Assembly (NCBI GenBank): GCA_025504975.1
Contig: JANUWI010000001.1
Span: 1,178,001 to 1,242,000 of the forward strand
Length of the DNA stretch: 64,000 nucleotides
Source: Plenodomus lindquistii
Lineage: Eukaryota; Ascomycota; Dothideomycetes; Pleosporales; Leptosphaeriaceae
Reading direction: 5' to 3'
How positions within the stretch are numbered: the stretch's first letter is position 1; every line of letters begins with the position of its first letter. The translations under genes and the position numbers were made by a program. Below the pieces are notes generated by a model. The model saw only the letters and a list, made by a program, of their open reading frames with translations. It did not search any database and had not been told where the DNA came from. Positions 46,217 through 56,708 of the stretch are shown here, piece after piece.

Positions 46217-47684
46217 CTAGCAACCTTTCAAGCGCGTTTCAATCGTCGCCTGAACTGGGTTCGATGGTAACCGCCAGATCTTTTCGATCTTCAGTCCAAC
46301 AGAATCAAGAAGTCCAATCCACTGCTCCTCCGTCCTCTCGATGCCTCCTTCCATGAACATGTTGAGGTCCATGAAGTAAGGCATGGGGTCTGATCCTGCG
46401 GTCACAGTCGATGGCAAAATCATTTCGCCAATCAGTACCCGAGAATCAGAACCCATGGCACTGACAATATGTCGCAGGATGACCTCGCTACGATCATCAT
46501 AGTGATTATGCAACACGTTGCGCAGATAGTAGACGTGCGCATCTATATCACTACCCAGTCAGCCAAAGAGAATGATGCACTGCAGTTTCACAAACACTTA
46601 CTTCTCACGGGCTGTGGATCATAAAAGTTGTGCGGCATAGTTTGCACGCCATCGATCCGCACCGGACTTTTACCCTCCAGGACCTCGGCCATGTCCTGCA
46701 ACACCATTCTACCCGCTACACCGGCGCCACACTCTGCCATAATCGCCACCAGCGCGTTGCCTCTTCCCCCACCGACATCAACGACAAAAGTCCGCTCCAT
46801 GTCTGCATTGACCTGTTCAAGCATCGATTCAAATGGAAACATCCCTGTTACAGGCTGCATCGACTCAATCATGACCATTCCTTTGTGCCACGCGTCTGCT
46901 ACAACGGGGTCTTCTTCCATGGCTTCGTAATAAGTTTTACCTTCTTTGCCTTGGGCCCAGACGTAAGGGACTTTGGTGGCGTCGTATGCGTCACATGCGA
47001 AGTGGGTTTTGAGATAGTCCGATACTTTCCACCATTGGGGGAATTGCGTCGTGCTATTGTTGCGAGGAGAGGTTTTAGTAGTGAAAAGGCGGGAATGGAG
47101 CTGGATCATTCTTACCCTAGTCGATAGAAGTTTGCTGCTTGATCGCTGCGGAAGACACATGACGCTGGCGTGTGGGCTATGACTCTGGGAGAGGTTTCGG
47201 TGAAGATACCTTGAGTGAGAACGACACGGATAAATCGGTCTATACGGAGAGTTTTGCAGTGTCAGCACAATTGTCTTAATTCTTTTGGGGAGACAGATGG
47301 CCTTACTCAGAATTGTATCATCGAGCTTGACTTTCGAGGCGATATCCTCAATCGACATCCTGCCTTCTGGAGGCACAGCGTCAAACACGCCATGTTCAAT
47401 CAACACATTAATCGCGGGTAAAATCTGAAGCTAAATTGCTCTTAGTATCTGATGCCACAATTGTTGAACTGTTTCACGATAACTATCGACGTTACACGTA
47501 CCGGCTGAGCTTGGAACAGCAGGGCATTGAAACCGGTATGGACTAAACAGCGGAGTTTCTCAAGCTGTCGGACAGCCTTTTCTTGGTCTTCGGGGCCACC
47601 ATTGTGGTCTTTTAGACTTAGCAGGAGTGCTTCTGCTTCTGCGATGACTGTTGGGTTGATACCCTTTGCGCCGATTGAACTCAT
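46217..47684 (-). CDS. S-adenosylmethionine-dependent O-methyltransferase (class I, plant/fungal OMT type)
   Basis: Transfers a methyl group from SAM to a hydroxyl. Five exons close in frame (47684-47502, 47430-47307, 47239-47116, 47053-46602, 46542-46217), giving 402 residues. The N-terminal winged-helix dimerisation part is followed by the SAM loop VVDVGGGRG, and the catalytic-base His lies in VLHNHYDD, positioned like HDW in OMT family 2. The C-terminus GLKIEKIWRLP closes the domain. It is divergent from BBE3 and shares an upstream region with a TTCGGTGA site. It is the only free-standing methyltransferase in the cluster. Together with the degenerate MT of the synthase, this predicts methyl ether or N-methoxy rather than C-methyl decoration. 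Confidence 0.92.
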
Positions 47685-48329
47685 GGACCGTAATCAAAGA
47701 ATGGTATGAATACGTGATTTCTTGATAACCTTCCTTGGAGAATCTATCAAGTGAGTTACTCGAGAAAGATCCAGGCTGAATTCAAACACTTTGATTTTGC
47801 ATCAGCGTACTGCAAAGACGGAGGTTGATAAGTCACGTGATCACTGTATGCACGACACATCCATTTCTTCGGCATCGGTGTTGGGTCAGCCCACAGAACC
47901 TGCAGGTTCGATTATTGACCGCTCCCAGAGATTCCGAGTAAGCTGAGGTGATACAGTCGTATCTGCTACATAATCTGCACATTTTGATGGGGGCAAATTT
48001 CGGCGACTTCCCAATCTGTATCTGGCAGTACGGTAGCTTGGAGCTCGCTCGCTTCGGTGAATTAATCACCAAATGGAGATCTATGATTCTCGCCGTGTCT
48101 ACTCCCACATCATTGAGAAACCTCTATTGATGGCCGTTATCGATGGGGTAAGTCAGCGAGTAGTTCGTTATACGGACAATCACGGCTTGCAGCAGTAAAG
48201 CCCCGATCAAGCTACAACGTCGAAGCGTTGCAATTACCTACAACGTTAAGGCCTCTTTAAACTGAGTCTTCCAATTACACCCAGCTAATACAAATAGCGT
48301 TGTCTTGAACTTTCATTCACAATCGTAGT
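47685..48329. promoter_or_regulatory. Bidirectional upstream region of OMT and BBE3
   Basis: TTCGGTGA at 48053-48060 matches the cluster element; TTCGGC and ATCGGTG variants lie near 47867. Small antisense open frames here have no domain. Confidence 0.5.
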
Positions 48330-50220
48330 ATGGCGTTGCGTTTTGCACTACTACCGACTCTCCTTGCGCTCTTGGACTTCACAAAAGGAGGCACATTTGG
48401 ACGGCAGTATGCTTCAAAGCCAACCTGCAGATATATACCAACAGATAAAGAATGGCCCAGTCAGCACGACTGGAGTCGTCTAAATCAGACAGTGGGTGGG
48501 CGGCTCATTGCAACTGTTCCCGTCGCGCATGTCTGCCATGAGACTGCGTCTTTTGCTGCATACAACCAAGATCAATGCCAGACATTGCAAACCCGATTCG
48601 AGGCCCAAGATCCCGGTGAATTGTGCGTTCATCCTTGCCCCTCCTTCCAAAAGCTGAACTCACTCTGCGATGTAGTATTCCTGTCCCTGGAGAGATATTG
48701 AACACGTACTGGCAGAACGACACATGCTCACCGTTCACCAGCTCTTTAGGCTCGTGTGAGCTTGGTAATCGTGTTTCGTATTCCATCAACGTTACGGGCC
48801 CAGATGATGTCCGGGCCGGGGTCGAGTTCGCTTGGAGAAGAAACATTCGACTGGTGATCAGAAACACAGGTATTGAGTAAGCTAATAAGTTCGCTTTGCA
48901 GTCTCCATATATATATATATATAGCTAATTCTGACCAGCTACTTGGGTCAGTCAACCGGTTACGGCGCTCTGGCATTGTGGACATACAATCTCAAGTCTA
49001 CCAAAATGATCCACAATTACAACAGCACGTATCATACCGGTCCAGCAATCAGACTTGGCAGCGGTGTTACTGCAGGAGAAGCATACCTGGCCATGGAAGG
49101 AACAGGTCACCGACTCGTCACAGCAGAATGTGGACTCGCTGGAGCCGCAGGTGGCTACGTTCAAGCCGGGGGTCAGTCGCAACTTGTTACTGCCTATGGT
49201 CTCGCGGCGGATCAGGTTCTAGAGTGGGAAGTTGTGACATTAGACGGCCGTCATCTAACAGCCACACCTGAACATCACGCGGACCTGTACTGGGCTCTCG
49301 CTGGAAGTGGAGGTGGTACATACGCTGTTGTGCTCAGCGTGACGTTTAGAATCTTTCCAGAAGGTCCCGTGGCCGGCGGTGCAATGACAGTGACGAGTAA
49401 AAATACGACCGCACTGTTCCAAGCAATAGAGATGTTCTTCCACCAAGCACCCTCTTTTGTGGATGATACCCGCGACAGCATCCAACTCTTCGTCACAAAC
49501 GACTCACTCGCCATCCTCAACGTCATCATGCCAGACCAAAACACCACCTCTTCCATCGACAATCTTCTCGCAGACTTCCTTCCAGAACTGGACAAGCTAG
49601 GTCTTCCTTACAACCTTACTAAACTTGTCTACCCAACCTACCTCGACGGCTTCACCAGCTCCTACGGGCCGCTTCCCTACGGGACTCTCTGTCCAATTTT
49701 CCCAATCATAGGAAGCCGCCTGGTTCCCCGCTCGATTGTCCAGAACCCCGAAACAAACCGCAATCTTTTAGACTTGTATCGCAACATCACCTCTGACGGA
49801 ACATGGTGGATCGGCTGCTCAATCCTCAACGTTGACGATGGCCCAGGCTCCAGCCAACGACGCCCCCCACACCCGCCCAACTCGGTTCTTCCCGCCTGGC
49901 GTAAAGCAATTGCATACTGCAATCCGCAAACCCACACGCCGTACCCATTCACTGACCCTGCACTGGCTCACGCGCTGAGGAGGAAACTAGTCGAAGATAT
50001 ATTCCCGCGACTGGAAGCTGCGACGCCGGGTGGAGGGGTTTTAAATGAGATGGATCCGACGTACAAGGGGAACTGGAAAGAGGCGTTTTTCGGAGCAAAT
50101 TATGGGCGTTTGCTCGAGACTAAGCATAAGTATGATTCCAAGGCAATCTTGTATGGGTTGTTTGCTGTTGGATCGGATGAGTTTAGGATTGATGGGGAAG
50201 GACGGCTTTGTAGTGTATGA
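48330..50220 (+). CDS. Secreted berberine-bridge-type FAD-linked oxidase, BBE paralogue 3 (His anchor replaced)
   Basis: Third member of the family. Signal peptide MALRFALLPTLLALLDFTKGG, then TCRYIPTDKEWPS. Exons 48330-48622, 48676-48876 and 48939-50220 close in frame to 591 residues. The second intron carries an (AT)n run. The spliced sequence reads NTGIDYLGQSTG: Ile164 stands where BBE1 and BBE2 have the flavin-linking His, while Cys229 (AECGLAG) is kept. The C-terminal YxNEAD motif is also changed (VLNEMD, Tyr lost), and GGHS is GGQS. The FAD would be bound by a single Cys link or non-covalently, and the catalytic chemistry may differ. The intact frame and motif-bearing upstream region argue against a pseudogene. 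It is the last cluster gene before the housekeeping pair. Confidence 0.9.
48907..48924 (+). repeat. (AT)n microsatellite inside BBE3 intron 2
   Basis: About nine AT units just before the branch region of the intron 48877-48938. Likely polymorphic, no known role. Confidence 0.8.
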
Positions 50221-50518
50221 GAGTAGAGATTATTAGTATTTTATTTGTCCCGTGCTGCGTTGTTATGGCATAAAGAATAAAGACTGCGAGACATGAGACA
50301 AGTACTGAATCTGTACAACATGTACACGGCGCCTCAGGACATATCTTGTCGGATCATTGGAAACTTTTCATGGCTGATGCGGACTGCGGACCAGTCGTCT
50401 ATGTTTACATTTGATTGTACATATTTACTGTGTATGTGGAGGGAGGTCATCGCTGGTCCTGACTCCCTGCTCGCTTGCGTATACATGAACATGCAACTAG
50501 AGGCTGCCATCAGATTTA

Positions 50519-51637
50519 TCAAGTCTTGACATGCAATTTGCGGGATTGCTGTCTGGAGCCTGCCTCAGAGGCCGGCGGAAACAAATCGCCAGGGGATGGC
50601 CGCGTCCGCTTGAACTGTGCAGTCGTTTGTGATGGTGGAATGGACTGCTTCTGCTCGAGTGTCGGCTGCTGCGATCGCAAGTCCGATGCGGAACTCTCGT
50701 CAAAGTCGTTGTCTTCCATCTCAAGCTCTTCAATGTCATGCTCTAGTTCTTGCAAAGCCTCGTCAGCAGTCTTCTCTCGCCTTTGGTGTGTCCTAAGGAC
50801 GCCACCCCACAGCGTTTCCAGGTCTGTCTCGACCCTCTTCTCCTCAGTGAACATTTGCACCACGACGTTGACACCTGGTTTGACATCTCTGAAGCCGACG
50901 AACTCCTGGACGTCGTCGCCTGGCATCTTTGTATCTTCTGCATGTGCTTCAATCTTTCCCAGTGTGCAGCAAATCCATCCTGTGCGGATGCCATCGTCGA
51001 TGTTGCCTTGAGGTGCCGCTCCTCCGACGTTGGCCAGCATCCTCATGCGCTTGGCTTTGCGCCGCAGTTTGATTTTGAGCTCGTTGCGGCCCAAAAGACC
51101 GGCTGCGTTCGCCTTCAGGCCATGGTCTCTTCGTAAGTATCGACAGAATCGATCGGCAGCGACGTGGAGATGTTTTTCTGAGCGTGCTGTGCCGATGATC
51201 ATGATCAGTTTAGGGCCAAGCGCGGGTGGCGGGTCAAGATTTCTCAGGTCGAGAAGTGACAAGTCATCGAGACCTGCTGTGACGGAGATGTATTCGAGAA
51301 GAGTCTGGAGCAGAGGTGGAGGATTGGGTGGGAGATCGGGAATCTGGGCGGGTTGAATTGGTGATGGTACAGAGGCCTGTGTTCGCAAGTACCAGGGGAC
51401 GGAGGCGGTTTGTGGAGGAGTAGTGGGCGCCACAGCGTCTGGCGATGCTTCTGTTGGGTCGTTCCTGTCATGCCACCCTGCTAAGCTTGTGCTGAATGTG
51501 TTACGTGACGCTTTGGATGATGGTGTTGACACTTTGACAGAGTCGCGTGCGAAGCCATTGGGTCTGTGTGCTGGGGACGCCGCCCTACGACAGGCCTGGC
51601 AGACGAACTTGGACGGCACGGCGCGTGGGAGGAACAT
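50519..51637 (-). CDS. ATP25: ATPase synthesis protein 25, mitochondrial (RsfS-type N-terminal domain only)
   Basis: Mitochondrial matrix protein; in yeast the N-terminal half assists assembly of the F0 subunit 9 ring and the C-terminal half stabilises its mRNA. Single exon, 372 residues from MFLPRAVPSKFVCQACRRA, a good mitochondrial presequence. The RsfS-like domain is seen in LDLRNLDPPPALGPKLIMIIGTARSEKHLH and DRFCRYLRRDHGLKANAAG. The tail is acidic (EALQELEHDIEELEMEDNDFDE) then Pro/Ser-rich. Yeast Atp25 is 612 residues, so the C-terminal mRNA-stability half appears to be missing or not encoded here; the stop is followed by non-coding sequence. Head-to-head with NMD3. It marks the right edge of the metabolite cluster. 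Confidence 0.85.
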   Translation of the reverse strand: MFLPRAVPSKFVCQACRRAASPAHRPNGFARDSVKVSTPSSKASRNTFSTSLAGWHDRNDPTEASPDAVAPTTPPQTASVPWYLRTQASVPSPIQPAQIPDLPPNPPPLLQTLLEYISVTAGLDDLSLLDLRNLDPPPALGPKLIMIIGTARSEKHLHVAADRFCRYLRRDHGLKANAAGLLGRNELKIKLRRKAKRMRMLANVGGAAPQGNIDDGIRTGWICCTLGKIEAHAEDTKMPGDDVQEFVGFRDVKPGVNVVVQMFTEEKRVETDLETLWGGVLRTHQRREKTADEALQELEHDIEELEMEDNDFDESSASDLRSQQPTLEQKQSIPPSQTTAQFKRTRPSPGDLFPPASEAGSRQQSRKLHVKT

Positions 51638-51994
51638 TACGAGAGCGTGAATGGGCGACTGGCGATTGGAAAACTCAAGGCGGTGATGCTGTCGCCGTCG
51701 CAATATTTGTGAAGATCATGTCGGCGAGGCAAAAGGCCGACGAGCGATGATGTCGCGATGCACGTGCTGATAAGATAAGAAAATGGTGGATGGTGGCGGA
51801 CTCAGAAAATATTGGCGGGGTGAATTTCCAAGCAGCCAATTTGCCGCCCATTCGAGTCACATCGGCAGCAACAACACACCACTGACTGCGTTGCCCTACA
51901 AATACCGCTGGAAACCCGTGGACGCCTCCGAGCCACACCAAGACCATTACGCCCAACCCTCGCCAAGACCCCATCATACCCCCAGCCGGCCGCC
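51638..51994. promoter_or_regulatory. Bidirectional promoter of ATP25 and NMD3
   Basis: 357 bases between two divergent housekeeping starts. Contains GCACGTGC (CACGTG box) followed by a GATAAG GATA-type site near 51760-51777. Confidence 0.5.
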
Positions 51995-53539
51995 ATGGAG
52001 GTTGATACCGGGCTCGCCTTCACTGCGGCGCCCAAGAATGCCGCGACAATTCTCTGCGCCGACTGCGGTGCGCCCGTAGATGGTACGCTGAATGGCGCCT
52101 TCTGCTACGATTGCATCAAGTTGAAGACCGACGTCACGGGCGGCATCCAGCGCGAGGCCATCCTGCTCATGTGCCGCGACTGCGACCGGTGGCTGTCGCC
52201 CCCCACCAGCTGGGTCGTCGCGCACCCGGAATCGCGAGAGCTGCTGGCGCTGTGCCTGAAGAAACTGCGAGGGCTGAACAAGCTGCGCATCATCGACGCC
52301 AGTTTCATCTGGACCGAACCCCACAGCCGGAGGATCAAGGTCAAGATCACCGTACAGAGCGAACTCAACGAGGGCGCCATTATGCAGCAGAGCTTCGAGG
52401 TCGAATACACACAAAACTACCAGCAGTGCCCAGACTGCGCCAAGAGCTACACCCACAACACCTGGCGTGCTTGCGTCCAGGTGCGACAGAAGGTGCCCCA
52501 TAAGCGCACCTTCTTGTACCTCGAGCAGCTCATCCTCAAGCATGCGGCCCACAAGGACACCATCAATATCAAGGAAGTCCACGACGGAATCGACTTCTTC
52601 TTCGCCCAGAGGAATCATGCCGTGGCCTTTTGCGACTTCCTCAAGGCCGTTATCCCCGTCAACATCAAGCGATCAGAAGAGCTGATCTCGCACGATATTC
52701 ACACCTCGACCAAGAACTACAAGTTCTCCTTTTCCTGCGACATTGTTCCCATTTGCAAGGACGATCTCGTTGTCCTTCCCATCCCCCTCGCAAAAAAGAT
52801 TGGCAACATCGCTCCTCTCACCCTGTGCACTCGCATCGGCACTTCAATACAACTGCTCGACCCTGCTACGCTTCAGACTGCCGATGTTGCGACTGATGTA
52901 TACTGGCGGACGCCCTTCCGACCTCTAGCCGACGTGCAAGAGCTGACCGAATTCATCGTTCTCGACATCGACCCTCTCGGCAAGCAAGTAGGCAAAAACT
53001 TCCTCGCTGAAGCAACAGTAGCGCGAGCTTCTGACATGGGCGTCAACGATACTACATACTACTGTCGCACTCACCTTGGTGGCATTCTCCACGTCGGCGA
53101 CTCGGTCATGGGTTACCTCCTAAGTAATACCAACTTCAACAGTGAACTCTTTGACGTATTAGAATCCAACAACAAGTACGCTGCGCAGATTCCAGATGTT
53201 GTACTCGTCAAGAAATTCTACCAGCGATCCAAGAAGAACAAGAACAAGCGTAACTGGCGCGTCAAGCGCATGAACAAGGATGAGGGCGAGATGCTGCCAC
53301 GCAAACAAGACCAGGCAAGAATGGAGAAGGACTTTGAGATGTTCTTGCAAGATGTGGAAGAGGACGAGGAGCTACGGGCTACGATGGCGCTGTACAAGGC
53401 ACAGCAGGAGCAAAAGCAGAGGGACGCTGACGCCATGGATACGGAGAGTACAATGGGCGACGATGAAGATGACGAGGGTTTGGCAATTCCGATGGAACAA
53501 CTGCTGGACGACTTTGAAGACATGAAGATGCAAGATTAG
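51995..53539 (+). CDS. NMD3: 60S ribosomal export protein NMD3
   Basis: Adaptor that carries the pre-60S subunit out of the nucleus through Crm1. Single exon, 514 residues, normal length. The N-terminal treble-clef zinc modules show as CADCGAP ... CYDC, CRDCDRW and CPDCAKSYTHNTW. The conserved core includes QVRQKVPHKRTFLYLEQLI, DGIDFFF and HLGGILHVGDSV. The C-terminus is Lys/Arg-rich (KKNKNKRNWRVKRMNK, a nuclear import region) followed by an acidic segment with a Leu-spaced stretch (MEQLLDDFEDMKM) fitting the export signal. Essential housekeeping gene, not part of the cluster. Confidence 0.97.
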   Translation: MEVDTGLAFTAAPKNAATILCADCGAPVDGTLNGAFCYDCIKLKTDVTGGIQREAILLMCRDCDRWLSPPTSWVVAHPESRELLALCLKKLRGLNKLRIIDASFIWTEPHSRRIKVKITVQSELNEGAIMQQSFEVEYTQNYQQCPDCAKSYTHNTWRACVQVRQKVPHKRTFLYLEQLILKHAAHKDTINIKEVHDGIDFFFAQRNHAVAFCDFLKAVIPVNIKRSEELISHDIHTSTKNYKFSFSCDIVPICKDDLVVLPIPLAKKIGNIAPLTLCTRIGTSIQLLDPATLQTADVATDVYWRTPFRPLADVQELTEFIVLDIDPLGKQVGKNFLAEATVARASDMGVNDTTYYCRTHLGGILHVGDSVMGYLLSNTNFNSELFDVLESNNKYAAQIPDVVLVKKFYQRSKKNKNKRNWRVKRMNKDEGEMLPRKQDQARMEKDFEMFLQDVEEDEELRATMALYKAQQEQKQRDADAMDTESTMGDDEDDEGLAIPMEQLLDDFEDMKMQD

Positions 53540-54566
53540 GTGATTGTTGGAGAGAGTGTATGTGCATTGAGCTGGCAGGTGTCTTGCGTTTGTTGCATCT
53601 TTGGGCGTTCAGGGACGAAAATGCGGAACTTCGCTTCCGGGGTCATGATGAACATGTTGCTTTAGTCAGACATACGAATGGAGGATTAGAATTACAGCAC
53701 ATTCTGCCACAACCTCTTGCGATAGCACTTGCAACGTCAGCAGGAGGTTAGTGCGCCTTGTATCCTTCGAGGAAAGAACAACAAAATACGGATCCAACCA
53801 TCTACACGGAGCCTGTCCCATTTCCATGGTCAATGGAACGCACTGTGGAATTTTGGTCGAAAAGCATGGTACCTAAATACAGTCTCAAGACAATAGTATC
53901 TAGAGCCAGTGACCAGCCTTGCATACCTCGGGACCATTTGTCCCGGCAAACTTTCTCGATCCAGCACAAAGCAGCAAATCAGAGGCCTTACCGTTGTCCC
54001 CACAGTTTCAAATCGAGTATCCCGCTGCAGTGCAAGACCACCATGTGGGAACACCTCAACGTCGTGTATACTCCCACCAGAGCAACGAGTCCCAACTATT
54101 CTCCGAGCTGTCGCATAGCCAATCGAGGCATCTGGTACCGCAGAATTCAACGCCCCTGCCTCACGAGGCTGGACGCCTCGATTAGCCACACCCAATCACC
54201 ATCATCCCCTGCCGTTGTGATGGTCACATTGCGCCAATAAAACCACTGCAAGTCTCTAATTATGACGTTGTCTCTGCCCTACGGGGCCCCGCGCAGGTTA
54301 TGCACGCGGGGAATGCGCTTTCAACGGTTTCCTCCTTAAAGGTTCGGAGTAGTGTCGGCACTAGCAGGCCTTGAGCATCATGGCATCATGTCTTGGTAGG
54401 CTTATGCGTGTTTGGCGGAGCTTCATAAGGCAGCGATGATCCTTCGGGCTTGGGGGATGGATCCTGCTTGTTCAACTACTTTTGTGTTTTTCACTGCGAA
54501 GCGTTGAATCTTTCCTAGTACTTTTCTTTTGTTGCACAGGCACAATTTTGAAGACTACAAGGCACG
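53540..54566. other. Intergenic, no supported gene
   Basis: 1.0 kb. An open frame at 53758-54240 (+, 160 codons) overlaps an antisense frame of similar size and has no domain. The region upstream of the transporter is T-rich. Confidence 0.5.
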
Positions 54567-56275
54567 ATGGACAAGATACATAAACTAAATGTTGTGCATC
54601 GCTATGAGAAGCGCAGTTTACTCATTGCGTAAGTTCGTCTTCTCTGAAATCCATATTTTGTCTAAAGCAAGGCAGGATCAATTGTATCGCTGGACTGTCT
54701 ATCCTCTTCTTTGGGTACGACCAGGGAATGATGGGCGGAGTTAATACCGCATATCACTACTACAATCTAATGGGCTTCGGGCACAAAGGACCTGATGGCG
54801 GTGTCGTTGTAACCGACACTCTCCTCCAAGGCGGCATCGTCGCAGTCTACTACCTCGGAACCCTAGTCGGATGTCTAGTCGGCGGCTCCATTGGCGATCG
54901 CTACGGGCGCATCAAAACCATCTTCACCGGCGCAGCCGTCGGTGTCATCGGCGCTGTCCTCCAATGTTCCGCCCAAAACGCAGAATGGATGATATGCGCT
55001 CGCCTCATCAACGGCTGGGGAACTGGGATCCTCAATTCCATCATCCCAGTCTGGGCTACGGAGACGGCAGAGCACAAGTCCAGAGGGCAATTCATTGCTA
55101 TTGAGTTCACACTCAATATCTTCGGCGTGGTCATTGCGTACTGGCTCGAGTACGCGTGCTCCTTCTACGGCGACGGCACGTCCTCGTTCATCTGGCGTTT
55201 CCCTGTCGCTTTCCAGATACCCATGCTCCTCGGTCTGATGGCTGGTGTCTTCTTCTTCCCCGAATCACCCCGTTGGCTCGTCAAAATGGGCCGCGAAGAC
55301 GAAGCCCGGTACGTGCTTGGCCGTCTTCGCGGCAACCAAGGCGCAGAGCGCGAAGCCGCAGAGTCAGAATTTCAAGACATCGTCGCATCCTGCGAACTCG
55401 AGCGTACGAATTTCAAGAAACAGAGCTACATGCATATGCTCTTTGGCCTTGGCTCCGGCAAAATGCACACGGGTCGACGCGTCCAACTCGTCGTCTGGCT
55501 CCAGATTATGCAGGAATGGGTCGGCATTGCGGGTGTCACCGTTTACGCGCCTACGATTTTTGGAATCGCGGGTATGAGTCCTGGAAAGAGGCAGTGGATT
55601 GCGGGACTCAATAACATCTTTTACATGTTCTCGACTCTGATTTGCGTATTTACTTTGGATCGGATCGGGAGGCGCTGGACTTGCTATTGGGGTTCTGTGG
55701 GTCAGGGTATTGCCATGGCACTTGCGGGTGGCTTCTCGTATCTCGGTCAACAGGCTACTCTTGATGGGGATGCTGGCAAGGCGTCTAGTTACGGTAATGC
55801 GGCCGTCTCCATGGTCTTCATCTTCACTTCGGTCTTTGGTGCTACCTGGCTTACAGTGCCTTGGCTCTACCCGGCTGAAATCTTCCCCCTGGAGGTCCGA
55901 GCAAAGGGTAACGCGTGGGGTGTTGTGGGATGGTCCATCGGAAACGGATGGCTCACCTTGCTGTGCCCAGTCATGTTTGAGAAGATTGGCGAGAAAACGC
56001 TGTACATTTTCGCTGCTTGCAACGCGATTACGATTCCTATGGTTTGGGCGCTGTATCCGGAGACGAATCAGCGGACCCTGGAGGAAATCGATTTATTGTT
56101 CGCATCGGACAGTATTTGGAATTGGGAGGCAGAGAGAAACTTTGCACGATTGAGGGAGGAGACGGGCAATTTTGAGAGCGCGAATGGAGCGAAAGATGAG
56201 GAGCATGGGACAGGTCGCGAACAAAGTCTGGTTCAGGGTGTGAATCTGCATGTTGAGACGACAAAGCCAACTTGA
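54567..56275 (+). CDS. MFS sugar transporter (hexose/quinate-type sugar porter, 12 helices)
   Basis: Plasma-membrane sugar/proton symporter. Exons 54567-54628 and 54676-56275 (47-nt intron) close in frame to 553 residues. The short first exon supplies MDKIHKLNVVHRYEKRS, and exon 2 opens helix 1 with FFGYDQGMMGG. Sugar-porter marks: GDRYGRIK between helices 2 and 3, PESPRWLVKMGR after helix 6, LDRIGRR after helix 8, WLYPAEIFPLEVRAKGNA before helix 11 and PETNQRTLEEID after helix 12. The C-terminal tail is hydrophilic. Sequence features place it in the fungal sugar-porter group; the substrate cannot be told from sequence. Confidence 0.93.
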
Positions 56276-56708
56276 GTAGTCGTATAGAGAGTCTCCTAAG
56301 AATCGATAGTTGCGTGGCCAGATCTTATACAACAAGGCATGATAACTAGATGAAATGATTAGCAATTCCACTGAGGTCGATGGTCATTCCCCGTACAGCG
56401 ACTCTCGCTTTTGAGAATATATAGGTCCATCAGCTCCGGATCGGCGCTCTTGGTTCAAGTTTTGCGCACTTGTCTCGGCAGGCACCAAAGAAGATGCAGG
56501 TGCCGTGGGCATACTGGCAGTATGAGCTACTACCTTGCAGACAAAGTGTAAGGTAAGGCGCCCTGCACTTACGGGTCACCCCACCTTTGGCGCCATACAT
56601 CTGGACCAACTTTGCAAAACGACTTGAACAATCACTATCCAAGTCATAAATAATTCCTCCGCTTCACCATCTCCCCCATTACATCATTCCCACAAAAAAA
56701 TAACTTAA
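56276..56708. other. Intergenic, no gene seen
   Basis: 3' flank of the sugar transporter and upstream region of the HET gene. The leader just before 56709 is CT-rich and ends in an A-run. Confidence 0.55.

Noticed and set aside
53758..54240. 160-codon open frame on the + strand
   Set aside because: No domain, mutually overlapping frames on both strands.
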